Below, piece after piece: positions 1 to 5,885 of a stretch of DNA of 6,507 nucleotides (positions are counted from its first letter, which is position 1; every line of letters begins with the position of its first letter). The position numbers and the translations under genes were made by a program. This DNA comes from JBJXFY01 sp046155815. GTDB taxonomy: Bacteria; Verrucomicrobiota; Verrucomicrobiia; Limisphaerales; CAIMTB01. The notes under the pieces were generated by a model. It saw only the letters and a program-made list of their open reading frames with translations, was not told the origin of the DNA and made no database searches. Location of the stretch: contig JBJXFY010000050.1 in the NCBI GenBank assembly GCA_046155815.1, forward strand, positions 1 to 6,507, in the 5' to 3' direction.

Positions 1-220
1 GGATGAAGACCACGTTCCACCGGGCGTCCGCCGCCGGGGCGACATGGTGGTGCAGCGTGAACCCGTGGGTGGCCAGGTTGGCCGGCGGCGCGTGGGCATC
101 CAGCCAATCGGCCTTGGGCAGCAGGAAGCAGCCGGCCCCGTGCAGCGCCACCACGAGGCACGCGGCGAGGCCGGCGGCGCACCGGCCCAGGCGATGCAGG
201 CGCTGGCGGGATCGGCTCAC
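1..220 (-). CDS. Partial membrane-anchored or secreted protein, possibly alpha/beta-fold hydrolase (N-terminus only)
   Basis: About 73 residues are visible before the gene runs off the left edge. It starts at GTG (220-218), which overlaps the TGA of the upstream truncated YHS gene (219-217) in a GTGA arrangement, so translation may be coupled. The N-terminus is basic (MSRSRQRLHRLGR), followed by a hydrophobic stretch (about residues 14-34, AAGLAACLVVALHGAGCFLL) that fits a signal anchor. HGAGC is a poor lipobox because position -3 is not Leu. The last visible residues (GFTLHHHVAP...ARWNVVFI) resemble the first beta-strands of alpha/beta hydrolases just before an HG motif, but the oxyanion and nucleophile regions lie outside the window. 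The reading frame and start are fairly sure; the family is a guess. An upstream in-frame GTG lies inside the palindrome and was not chosen. Confidence 0.5.
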   Translation of the reverse strand, partial: MSRSRQRLHRLGRCAAGLAACLVVALHGAGCFLLPKADWLDAHAPPANLATHGFTLHHHVAPAADARWNVVFI

Positions 221-456
221 GCGACGGGTGGCGCCGCGGCGCGGCCCACGAGGGTTCGTGGCCACGGCCACGAACCCTCGTGGGCGTCGCCCTTCACAGG
301 CCGGTTCTCCGTCTGGTAGGCGACCGGGTCGTAGCCTTGGATGGCGAGGCCGTCCTTGGTGCGGTTGACCAGGATCCTGTGGTCCGGGGCATGGCCGGCG
401 GGCAGCGGCAGCGCCGAGGCCCAGGCCAGCAGCGTCATCGCGAGGATGCGTTTCAT
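217..456 (-). pseudogene. Truncated secreted YHS-domain protein
   Basis: The chosen start is ATG 456-454, giving a 79-residue product that begins with a clear signal peptide (MKRILAMTLLAWASALPLPAG). An ATG 20 codons upstream (516-514) is rejected because it would put a non-hydrophobic tail before the signal peptide and lies inside the putative -35 box. After cleavage comes the opening of a YHS domain: LVNRTKDGLAIQGYDPVAY, then ENRPVKGD. Secreted YHS proteins normally continue for another 70 or more residues (YxGxxYxF, then a P-x-YxPxxGGxCA segment). Here the similarity stops at the left border of the palindrome at 244-285, and the rest reads as unrelated Arg/Pro/Ala-rich sequence to a TGA at 219-217. 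I see no remnant of the missing half before the next gene. It has its own ECF-type promoter 33 nt upstream of the ATG. YHS domains are thought to bind metal in some proteins; this copy probably cannot fold as a full domain. Confidence 0.7.
244..285. repeat. 42-bp near-perfect palindrome with nested hairpins
   Basis: Bases 244-263 and 266-285 are exact reverse complements separated by the dinucleotide AC. Each arm also contains its own 6-bp hairpin: CCACGA-GGGT-TCGTGG at 246-261 and CCACGA-ACCC-TCGTGG at 268-283, whose loops (GGGT and ACCC) are complementary. The element sits in the 3' part of the YHS reading frame and begins where YHS similarity ends. There is no T-tract, so it is not a typical intrinsic terminator. 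It looks like a REP/MITE-type dispersed palindrome, but dispersal cannot be shown from a single copy. Confidence 0.9.
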
Positions 457-489
457 GTCTTGAAGTGAGTGGATGAAGTCCGCGGGTGA

Positions 490-515
490 GTCGGCCCGGG
501 TTCGCCCGCCTTTCA
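490..515 (-). promoter_or_regulatory. Putative ECF-sigma promoter of the YHS gene
   Basis: Read on the minus strand, TGAAAG (515-510) is followed by exactly 16 nt and CGAC (493-490), continuing CGACTCA. The same seven-base CGACTCA and the same spacing occur at the promoter proposed for the SDR operon. Transcription would begin around 483, giving a leader of about 27 nt to the ATG at 456. The site lies in the 70-bp gap between the DUF1622-like and YHS genes, where a new promoter is plausible. The -35 box differs by one base from the TGTAAG seen at the other two good sites. No experimental support is available. Confidence 0.55.
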
Positions 516-526
516 TGGACCCGGGA

Positions 527-879
527 TCAGCCGCGGGCCGCGGCCGGGTTTTCCCCGCCGCCGGCGGGCTTCGGCTCCGCGTTCATTGACCAGGCGATCA
601 CGGTGCGGATGGCGAGGAGGGCGCCGAGCGTGGCGAGTTCCCCAGTTCCGGCCGCATGAGCGTGCCGAGGATGTCCGCGGCGATCAGGAACTCGAGGCCC
701 GGCAGGAGGTCGTGACCGAGCAGGTGGCGAAGCTGCCCGCGCAGGCCGCGCGGGTCGCCGCCGCGCAGCGCCACCATCTCGGCGTAGACGAAGCAACCGA
801 GGCCGCGGGCCACGCCGGTCATGATGACGCCGACGCCGAGCGCGCCGACGCCGAGGCTGAGGTGATGCAGCGCGTTCAT
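527..879 (-). pseudogene. DUF1622-like small membrane protein with a frameshift
   Basis: The ATG (879-877) overlaps the TGA of the upstream glucosidase gene (878-876) in an ATGA arrangement, implying translational coupling. The first frame reads MNALHHLSLGVGALGVGVIM..., with one membrane helix (about residues 6-32), then LLPGLEFLIAADILGTLMRP, the second helix and the best DUF1622-like stretch (this family usually has LGLEFLVAADIIRT). The frame then goes wrong at N-S-P-R-S. The other frame continues naturally as ELATLGALLAIRTVIAWSMN, the usual third helix, and ends at 529-527. One extra G in the G4 run (640-643) would restore an intact protein of about 117 residues, near the family length as I recall it. 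This is either a real frameshift or an assembly/base-calling error in a G run. The function of DUF1622 proteins is unknown. Confidence 0.75.
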
Positions 880-3719
880 GGCCGCTCCGCCGGCCTGCCG
901 CCGGAGACTCGCAGGGGCAGGGCGCTCAGGTTGCGCCGCGGGCCGCGCGCCGGCCGGGTGACCCGCCGCGTGTCCGCGGCTTCCGCGCGCCGGGGCTGGA
1001 GCAGCTTGGCGACCAGCCCGGTCCAGCCCGTCTGATGGGACGCGCCGACGCCGCGGCCGTCATCCCCGTGGAAGTACTCGTGGAACAGCAGATGATCGCA
1101 GAAGTGCGGGTCGCCGGCGGCCTTGGGATGCTGGCGCAGCGCGGGCCGGACGCCGTCCTCGCCGCGGAGGAAGAGCCGCGCGAGGCGGCGGGAGAGCTCG
1201 TCGGCCACCTCGAGCAGCGTGAGCATCCGGCCGCTGCCCGCGGGGCACTCCACCTTGAAGTCGTCTCCGTAGTAGTGGTGAAACTTCTGCAATGACTCGA
1301 TGAGCAGGTAGTTGACCGGCATCCAGACGGGGCCGCGCCAGTTGGAGTTGCCGCCGAAGAGGCCGTTCCGGGACTCACCCGGCCAGTAGGGAACCTCGTG
1401 GGTCATGCCCCCCGCCTCGAAGCGGTAGGGTGCGCGTTCGTGGACCTTGGACAGCGCCCGCACGCCGTAATCGGAGAGGAACTCACTTTCGTCCAGCATC
1501 CGACGCAGCAGGCATTTCATGCGGTGGCCGCGGAGCAGGGAGAGCAGGTGACGCTCATGGCTGCCGCACTCCTGCCAGCGCGAGACAAGTGCGGCAAGGT
1601 CGGGCCGGTTCTCGAGGAACCATTGCAGGCGCTCCTTGAAGCCCGGCAGCGCCTCCAGCGCCGTGCCCTCCAGCGTCTCGACGGCGAAAAGCGGGATCAG
1701 CCCGACCATCGAGCGGATCTTCAGCGGCCGGCTGGAGCCGTCCGGAAGGTGCAGGCGGTCGTAGTAGAACTCATCCTCCGCGTCCCACAGGCCGAGCGCG
1801 CCCTCCCCGACGCCGTTGATGGCGGCGGCGATGTGCAGGAAGTGCTCGAAGAACTTGGTGGCGATGTCCTCGTACACCGCGTTGTGCGGGGCCAGCTCGA
1901 GCGCGATGCGCAGGAGGTTGAGCGAATACATGGCCATCCAGCTCGTGCCGTCGGCCTGGTCAATGTGCCCGCCGGTGGGGAGCGGCGCGCTGCGGTCGAA
2001 GACGCCGATGTTGTCCAGCCCGAGGAAGCCGCCCTGAAACACGTTGCGCCCCTCCGCGTCCTTGCGGTTCACCCACCAGGTGAAATTCAGCAGCAGCTTG
2101 TGGAACACGCGCTCGAGGAAGGCGAGGTCGCCGGGATCGTCCGGTTTCGCGGCCCGGCGCTGCTGGCGGTCCATCTGGAAGACCCGCCACGCGGCCCAGG
2201 CGTGGACCGGCGGGTTCACGTCGCCGAAGGCCCACTCGTAGGCCGGGAGCTGGCCGTTCGGGTGCATGTACCACTCACGCGTGAGCAGGACGAGCTGTGA
2301 CTTGGCGAACTCCGCGTCCACCAGCGCCAGCGGCAGGCAGTGAAAGGCCAGATCCCACGCGGCGAACCACGGGTACTCCCACTTGTCCGGCATCGAGAGG
2401 ATGTCGGCGTTGTTGAGGTGGTCCCATTCGCGGTTGCGGCCATGCTTCCGTTCCGCGGGCGGCGTGGGCTGGGCGGGGTCGCCGGCCAGCCACTCACGCA
2501 CGTCGTAGTAGAAGAATTGCTTCGACCAGAGCATGCCGGCAAGGGCCTGACGCTGGACGAGGCGTTCGTCGGGATCAGTGATCCCGGCCTGCAACCCGGC
2601 GTAAAACTCGTCGGCTTCGCGCTGGCGCGTCGAGATGACGGAGTCGAAGTCGTTGAAGGGCAGTAGGACAGGCTTCGAGCCTTTCGCCCCGGGCATCCTG
2701 CCCGTGGATGTGCCCCGTCCTGTCAAAACACCGCCTGGAAGCCCGCGGGACACGCCCGAAGCCTGTCCCCGCAGGCGCACGCGCACCACCGCCGAACCTC
2801 CCGCCGGCACGTCCAGCACGTGATGCGCCGCAACCTTCGTGCCGGTCTTCGCGGGATTCACGGCGTCGTGGCTGCCGCGGACGAGGTATTCGTGGAAGGC
2901 GTCCTTGAAGAAGCCCTGCGTCGCGCCACCGTAGAGCCGCCGGGTGTTGGTTTCGTTCCCGGTGAACAGGAGTTCCGGCGAGCCTTCGCAGAAGAAGCGG
3001 TATTCGCCGAGTTCGTCATGCCGCACATTGACCGAACCGTCGTCAGCCGCCGCCAGCTCCGGCCTGGGCGCGCCATTCTTCCACGACCACGTGTTGCGGA
3101 ACCAGAGCTGCGGCAGGACGTGAATCGTCGCCTCCTCCGGCCCGCGGTTGTGGACGGTGATGTTCATCAGCAGATCCTCCGGCCCGGCCTTCGCGTACTC
3201 GACGAACACGTCCCAGTAGCGGTCCTCGTCGAGGAGGCCGGAGTCGAGCAGCTCGAACTCAGGCTGGCGGGAGTCACCTTTGCGACGCGCGTTCTCCTCA
3301 ACCAGCCGCACGTAGGGAAACTCCCCGTGCGGATACTTGTAGAGCGTCTTCAGCCAGGAGTGGGTGGGCGTGGCGTCGAGGTAGTAGTAAAGCTCCTTCA
3401 CGTCCTCGCCGTGGTTGCCCTCGGAGTTGGTGAGGCCGAAGAGGCGTTCCTTCAGGATCGGGTCGCGGCCGTTCCAGAGGGCGAGGGCGAGGCAGAGACG
3501 GCACTGGTCGTCGCTCACGCCGGCCAGGCCGTCCTCGCCCCAGCGGTAGGCGCGGCTGCGGGCGTGGTCGTGGGGGAAGTACTCCCAGGCGTTGCCGTGG
3601 GGCGAGTAGTCCTCGCGCACGGTGCCCCACTGGCGCTCGGAAAGGTACGGCCCCCAGCGGCGCCAAGGTTCCTCGCCGGCGTTGGCGGAAGCAAGGCGGC
3701 GGGATTCGGCGGTGTTCAT
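876..3719 (-). CDS. GH63-like (MGH1-type) glucosidase, large cytoplasmic form
   Basis: This 947-residue protein belongs to the large glucosidase-type GH63 family, inverting exo-glycosidases related to eukaryotic glucosidase I and bacterial mannosylglycerate/glucosylglycerate hydrolases. An N-terminal beta-rich domain opens with WGPYLSERQWGTVREDYS (about 22-39) and WNGRDPILKERLFGLTNSEG (82-101). The (alpha/alpha)6 catalytic domain follows from about residue 380. It holds DVNPPVHAWA (500-509), FLGLDNIGVFDR (565-576), IDQADGTSWMAMYS (586-599), GNSNWRGPVWMPVNYLLIE (790-808) and HEYFHGDDG...QTGWTGLVAK (880-905). By analogy with SGLDDYPR of glucosidase I, Asp569 is a candidate acid and Glu881 a candidate base; this is inferred, not proven. 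No signal peptide is seen. ATG 3719 is preferred over an in-frame TTG at 3782, which would add a Leu run encoded partly by a hexamer repeat. Residues about 318-352 are an in-frame palindromic insertion. The Arg-rich tail after about 907 looks non-conserved. The natural substrate is not predictable. Confidence 0.88.
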   Translation of the reverse strand: MNTAESRRLASANAGEEPWRRWGPYLSERQWGTVREDYSPHGNAWEYFPHDHARSRAYRWGEDGLAGVSDDQCRLCLALALWNGRDPILKERLFGLTNSEGNHGEDVKELYYYLDATPTHSWLKTLYKYPHGEFPYVRLVEENARRKGDSRQPEFELLDSGLLDEDRYWDVFVEYAKAGPEDLLMNITVHNRGPEEATIHVLPQLWFRNTWSWKNGAPRPELAAADDGSVNVRHDELGEYRFFCEGSPELLFTGNETNTRRLYGGATQGFFKDAFHEYLVRGSHDAVNPAKTGTKVAAHHVLDVPAGGSAVVRVRLRGQASGVSRGLPGGVLTGRGTSTGRMPGAKGSKPVLLPFNDFDSVISTRQREADEFYAGLQAGITDPDERLVQRQALAGMLWSKQFFYYDVREWLAGDPAQPTPPAERKHGRNREWDHLNNADILSMPDKWEYPWFAAWDLAFHCLPLALVDAEFAKSQLVLLTREWYMHPNGQLPAYEWAFGDVNPPVHAWAAWRVFQMDRQQRRAAKPDDPGDLAFLERVFHKLLLNFTWWVNRKDAEGRNVFQGGFLGLDNIGVFDRSAPLPTGGHIDQADGTSWMAMYSLNLLRIALELAPHNAVYEDIATKFFEHFLHIAAAINGVGEGALGLWDAEDEFYYDRLHLPDGSSRPLKIRSMVGLIPLFAVETLEGTALEALPGFKERLQWFLENRPDLAALVSRWQECGSHERHLLSLLRGHRMKCLLRRMLDESEFLSDYGVRALSKVHERAPYRFEAGGMTHEVPYWPGESRNGLFGGNSNWRGPVWMPVNYLLIESLQKFHHYYGDDFKVECPAGSGRMLTLLEVADELSRRLARLFLRGEDGVRPALRQHPKAAGDPHFCDHLLFHEYFHGDDGRGVGASHQTGWTGLVAKLLQPRRAEAADTRRVTRPARGPRRNLSALPLRVSGGRPAERP
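2666..2768. repeat. Palindrome-bounded insertion inside the glucosidase gene
   Basis: GGACAGGCTTCG at 2666-2677 is the exact reverse complement of 2757-2768, and similarity extends imperfectly for a few more bases inward. The interior has smaller hairpins: GGCT-TCG-AGCC (2671-2681) and CGGGCA-TCC-TGCCCG (2690-2704). The encoded residues (about 318-352, Gly/Ser/Arg/Thr-rich, such as GVSRGLPGGVLTGRG) sit in the linker between the beta-sandwich (ending AVVRVRLR) and the catalytic domain (resuming PFNDFDSVISTRQREADEFY). The family normally joins these two parts directly. The element keeps the frame open, adding about 105 bp. I recall similar GGACAGGCT palindromes scattered through Verrucomicrobiota genomes, but this is unverified memory. 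Confidence 0.7.
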
Positions 3720-3746
3720 GCGGCGGCGAGTTGTGCGACGGGAGGG

Positions 3747-3770
3747 GAGCAAGAGCAGGAGCAAGAGTAC
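3747..3770. repeat. Degenerate hexamer tandem repeat in an intergenic gap
   Basis: On the plus strand four units follow in register: GAGCAA, GAGCAG, GAGCAA, GAGTAC, with a decayed fifth GGGTAA (3771-3776). It fills much of the 71-nt gap between the SDR stop (3791) and the glucosidase ATG (3719). Read on the transcribed strand it gives CTCTTGCTCCTG, a pyrimidine-rich leader with no ribosome-binding site. It explains the artificial poly-Leu stretch in the upstream TTG extension of the glucosidase frame. Confidence 0.6.
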
Positions 3771-3790
3771 GGGTAAGGCCAAAGGCGGGG

Positions 3791-4732
3791 CTAGCCGCCG
3801 GTCTCGAATCCGGGATACAGCGTCATCCCGCCGTCCACGAAGAGGCTGGTGCCGTGGATGTAGTCGGAGTCGTCGCTGGCCAGCCAGACGCAGGCGCGGC
3901 CGATGTCGTCCGGCTCGCCGATGCGCTTGTAGGGAATGAGCTTCATCAGCTCGCGGTACGCCTCGGCGGTGCCCCAGGCCTCCATGTTGATGGGCGTGCG
4001 GACCGCGCCGGGGCAGACGGAGTTCACGCGGATGCGGTGCGGCGCGACCTCCTGCGCGATGCTCTTCATCATGAGCATCACGCCGCCCTTGCTGGCGGCG
4101 TAGTTGACGTGGCCGGCCCAGGGGATGACCTCGTGGACGCTGGACATGCAGATGATCTTGCCGGCGGCGCAGCTCACCTCCGGGCGGACGCCGCGGCGCT
4201 TGAACTCGCGGACGGCCTCGCGCGCGCAGAGGAACTGCCCGGTGAGGTTCACGTCCAGCACGAGCTGCCAGTCCGCGAGCGACAGCTCGTCCATGGGCGC
4301 GTCCTTCTGCAGCCCGGCGTTGTTCACGAGGATGTCAATGGTGCCGAACTCATGGATCATGCGCTTGAACATGGCCTGCACCTCGTCCTCGCGGGCGACG
4401 TTCGCGCGATGGGCATAGACGCTCGCGCCGCAGCGGGAGGCCTCCTTCACGACGGCCTCGGCGGCCTCGGGGCGCGAGACGTAGTTCACCACGACGTCCG
4501 CGCCGGCGTGCGCGAGCGCGAGCGCCACGGCCTGGCCGATGCCGGAGTTCGCGCCGGTGACGAGCGCCTTCTGGCCCTTGAGCACCCGGTGAATCGGGCA
4601 GGCGGGCAGGACGGCCTCGGGCAGGCCCTCGCCGCGGAGGTGGTCGTTCATCAGGTCGTCCATCCCCGGGGCGTGCGGGCCGTTCATCCGGCCTGCGGCC
4701 GGGAGCGGGGGAGGTTGGGCTTGCGTGGTCAT
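3791..4732 (-). CDS. SDR-family oxidoreductase, glucose 1-dehydrogenase-like
   Basis: This 313-residue classical short-chain dehydrogenase is probably an NAD(P)-dependent cytoplasmic enzyme oxidising a sugar or alcohol. The Rossmann motif TGANSGIG is at 59-66, NNAG at 137-140, the structural Asn in VNLTG at 162, catalytic Ser198 (SSVHEVIPW) and Tyr211-AAS-Lys215, then PGAVRTP (241-247). The C-terminus HGTSLFVDGGMTLYPGFETGG-like ending (293-313) is typical of proteins annotated as glucose 1-dehydrogenase. An N-terminal extension of about 50 residues before the first beta-strand is longer than usual and Pro/Gly-rich at first; an internal Met at 16, 24 or 28 is a possible alternative start. ATG 4732 is chosen because an ECF-type promoter ends 31 nt upstream, which rules out the TTG at 4798. 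It is first in the operon with the glucosidase (71-nt gap), suggesting it handles the sugar that enzyme releases. The substrate is inferred, not shown. Confidence 0.9.
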   Translation of the reverse strand: MTTQAQPPPLPAAGRMNGPHAPGMDDLMNDHLRGEGLPEAVLPACPIHRVLKGQKALVTGANSGIGQAVALALAHAGADVVVNYVSRPEAAEAVVKEASRCGASVYAHRANVAREDEVQAMFKRMIHEFGTIDILVNNAGLQKDAPMDELSLADWQLVLDVNLTGQFLCAREAVREFKRRGVRPEVSCAAGKIICMSSVHEVIPWAGHVNYAASKGGVMLMMKSIAQEVAPHRIRVNSVCPGAVRTPINMEAWGTAEAYRELMKLIPYKRIGEPDDIGRACVWLASDDSDYIHGTSLFVDGGMTLYPGFETGG

Positions 4733-4763
4733 GGATGAGGGAGTGGCACGAGGCTGCAGCTGA

Positions 4764-4789
4764 GTCGGCCAAGGTTCCCTGCGCTTACA
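4764..4789 (-). promoter_or_regulatory. Putative ECF-sigma promoter of the SDR-glucosidase operon
   Basis: On the minus strand TGTAAG (4789-4784) is followed by 16 nt and CGAC (4767-4764), continuing CGACTCA. Transcription would begin near 4757, leaving a leader of about 25 nt before the ATG at 4732. The box pair matches the redoxin promoter (6202-6227) exactly in both hexamer and spacing, and matches the YHS promoter in CGACTCA. It resembles the Bacillus SigX promoter type. Its -35 lies 39 nt from the -35 of the divergent site at 4829-4854. Confidence 0.65.
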
Positions 4790-4828
4790 GCGGATCAAAA
4801 AATGCCCCGGCGTGCCGCCCGCCTGGCG

Positions 4829-4854
4829 AGTAAGTTTTTGCCGAACGCGGCGAC
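4829..4854 (+). promoter_or_regulatory. Weaker putative ECF promoter divergent toward the sigma gene
   Basis: AGTAAG (4829-4834), a 16-nt spacer, then CGAC (4851-4854, continuing AGA). It matches the TGTAAG box at five of six positions and keeps the same spacing. It points toward the sigma gene, as expected for autoregulation, but its predicted start (about 4861) would leave a leader of about 370 nt. That long leader, and the weaker boxes, lower confidence. I found no better-matching site nearer the ATG at 5229. Confidence 0.4.
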
Positions 4855-5228
4855 AGACGGGGCGATTGAGCGATTCTGGTGACCCTTATCGGTGGCAGCG
4901 CATGGTTGAGCTTCGACATGGTCAGATGTTCCGCCGCTTGGGGCGTGCGGGTGTTTTCCGGCCCGGCCGGCCCCCCTGTGTCCTGCCCAGCGGATGCTGG
5001 ACGCAGGAAAGCCGCCCGGGCACCCTCCACCTGCTTGGCAGCTTCCTCCATCCCGTGGCCGGGGCCGCATCCGGCAGTCCCGTTCGATGCGGAGGTGGCT
5101 GCGTGCCTCGGAAACGCCGTTCCGCGACGGTGCCGGGGCCCGGGCCACTGTCCTGGAATGCGGCGCGCGGCCGGGCCTGCAGGAGGGCGGCATCTCCGCT
5201 TCCGCTCCGCCCGGGCCTGCGCCCATCG
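4855..5228. other. Long region without a convincing gene upstream of the sigma factor
   Basis: Open frames exist here on both strands, but their translations are Arg/Pro/Gly/Ala-rich with no recognisable domain, as expected of shadow frames in GC-rich DNA. If the site at 4829-4854 is a promoter, this would be the untranslated leader of the sigma operon. I see no recognisable riboswitch, tRNA or terminator. The sigma frame is open back to a GTG at 4812, so an N-terminal extension cannot be strictly excluded, but the extra residues look non-coding. Confidence 0.5.
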
Positions 5229-5885
5229 ATGAATCCAGCCGACTCGAACCCGCTGCCGGCCGACGACGATCCGGCCGCCCCGCCCCGCCCTTCCTGCGCG
5301 GTGCCGCTCGACCCGGAGCGCTGGGTGGAGGAGCACGGCGGCTATCTCTACCACTTCGCGCTGTCCCGCGTGCGCGACCCGGGCCGGGCCGAGGATTTCG
5401 TGCAGGAGGCGTTGCTGGCCGCGCTGAAGAGCGCGGACCGCTACCAGGGGCGTTCGACCGAGCGGACTTGGCTGACGGGAATTTTGAAGAACAAGCTGCT
5501 CGACCACTTCCGCAAGGCGGGGCGGGAGACGACGTTCACGGACCTCGAGTTTTACGGCGAGGAGGAGCGGGAGGCCTTCGACCATCCGGTGTTTGCCGAA
5601 CACTGGACGGACGCGGCCGGGCCGCAGGACTGGGGCGGCATCGGCGAGTGCCTCGACCGCGGGCAGTTCTGGCAGGCCTTCCATGACTGCACGCGCAAGC
5701 TCCCCGCCCGCGTGGCGCAGGTCTTCCTGCTGCGCGAGGTGGACGGGACGCCGGGCGAGGAGATCTGCCGCCTGCTGGCCATCACGCCGAACAACCTCTG
5801 GGTGATGCTGCACCGCGCGCGGATGGCGCTCCGGCGCTGCCTCGAGGAAAACTGGTTTCAGAAGCACGGCCTCGACCGCCCATGA
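5229..5885 (+). CDS. ECF-type RNA polymerase sigma factor (TIGR02943-like)
   Basis: This 218-residue ECF sigma factor directs RNA polymerase to a dedicated promoter set. Region 2 runs from about 32 to 98: EHGGYLYHFALSRVRDPGRA, then EDFVQEALLAALKSA (55-69, core binding, DxxQE-type motif) and STERTWLTGILKNKLLDHFR (76-95, -10 recognition). A variable acidic linker follows (about 100-140). Region 4 runs from about 142 to 208, with LPARVAQVFLLREVDGTPGE and the helix-turn-helix EEICRLLAITPNNLWVMLHR (177-196). The ending ARMALRRCLEENWF is typical of the TIGR02943 subgroup as I recall it. ATG 5229 gives a length close to that family; no Shine-Dalgarno is visible. The stop overlaps the next start (ATGA, 5882-5885), the usual coupling of a sigma factor with its anti-sigma. 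The four shared promoter-like sites in this window are its likely targets. Confidence 0.93.
   Translation: MNPADSNPLPADDDPAAPPRPSCAVPLDPERWVEEHGGYLYHFALSRVRDPGRAEDFVQEALLAALKSADRYQGRSTERTWLTGILKNKLLDHFRKAGRETTFTDLEFYGEEEREAFDHPVFAEHWTDAAGPQDWGGIGECLDRGQFWQAFHDCTRKLPARVAQVFLLREVDGTPGEEICRLLAITPNNLWVMLHRARMALRRCLEENWFQKHGLDRP

Noticed and set aside
495..525. Stem-loop CCCGGGT...ACCCGGG in the gap after the DUF1622-like gene, as a terminator
   Set aside because: Only 7 bp with a 17-nt loop and no T-tract on either side; it also overlaps the promoter-like boxes, so the symmetry may be chance in GC-rich DNA.
1398..2300. 300-residue open frame on the plus strand opposite the glucosidase
   Set aside because: Antisense shadow created by GC-rich codon bias; the minus-strand reading contains the conserved glucosidase motifs.
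2820..3776. 318-residue open frame on the plus strand opposite the glucosidase
   Set aside because: It is an antisense shadow of a well-conserved GH63-like gene; its composition (Val/Gly/Ala/Arg-rich) shows no domain.
3720..3782. Upstream TTG start giving the glucosidase a hydrophobic Leu-rich N-terminus resembling a signal peptide
   Set aside because: The Leu run is encoded by the hexamer repeat and is followed by an Arg-rich stretch; the family normally starts near the ATG at 3719 and is cytoplasmic.
4733..4798. TTG start at 4798 extending the SDR by 22 residues
   Set aside because: The extension would contain the whole putative promoter (4789-4764); the ATG at 4732 gives a sensible short leader.
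4796..4822. Minus-strand hairpin CGGC-AC-GCCG followed by six T bases, as an attenuator before the SDR gene
   Set aside because: The stem is only 4 bp and lies upstream of the predicted transcription start, so it would not be in the SDR mRNA.
4812..5228. 139-residue N-terminal extension of the sigma factor, back to a GTG at 4812
   Set aside because: The added residues have no sigma-like or other recognisable sequence, and the ATG at 5229 gives the expected length.
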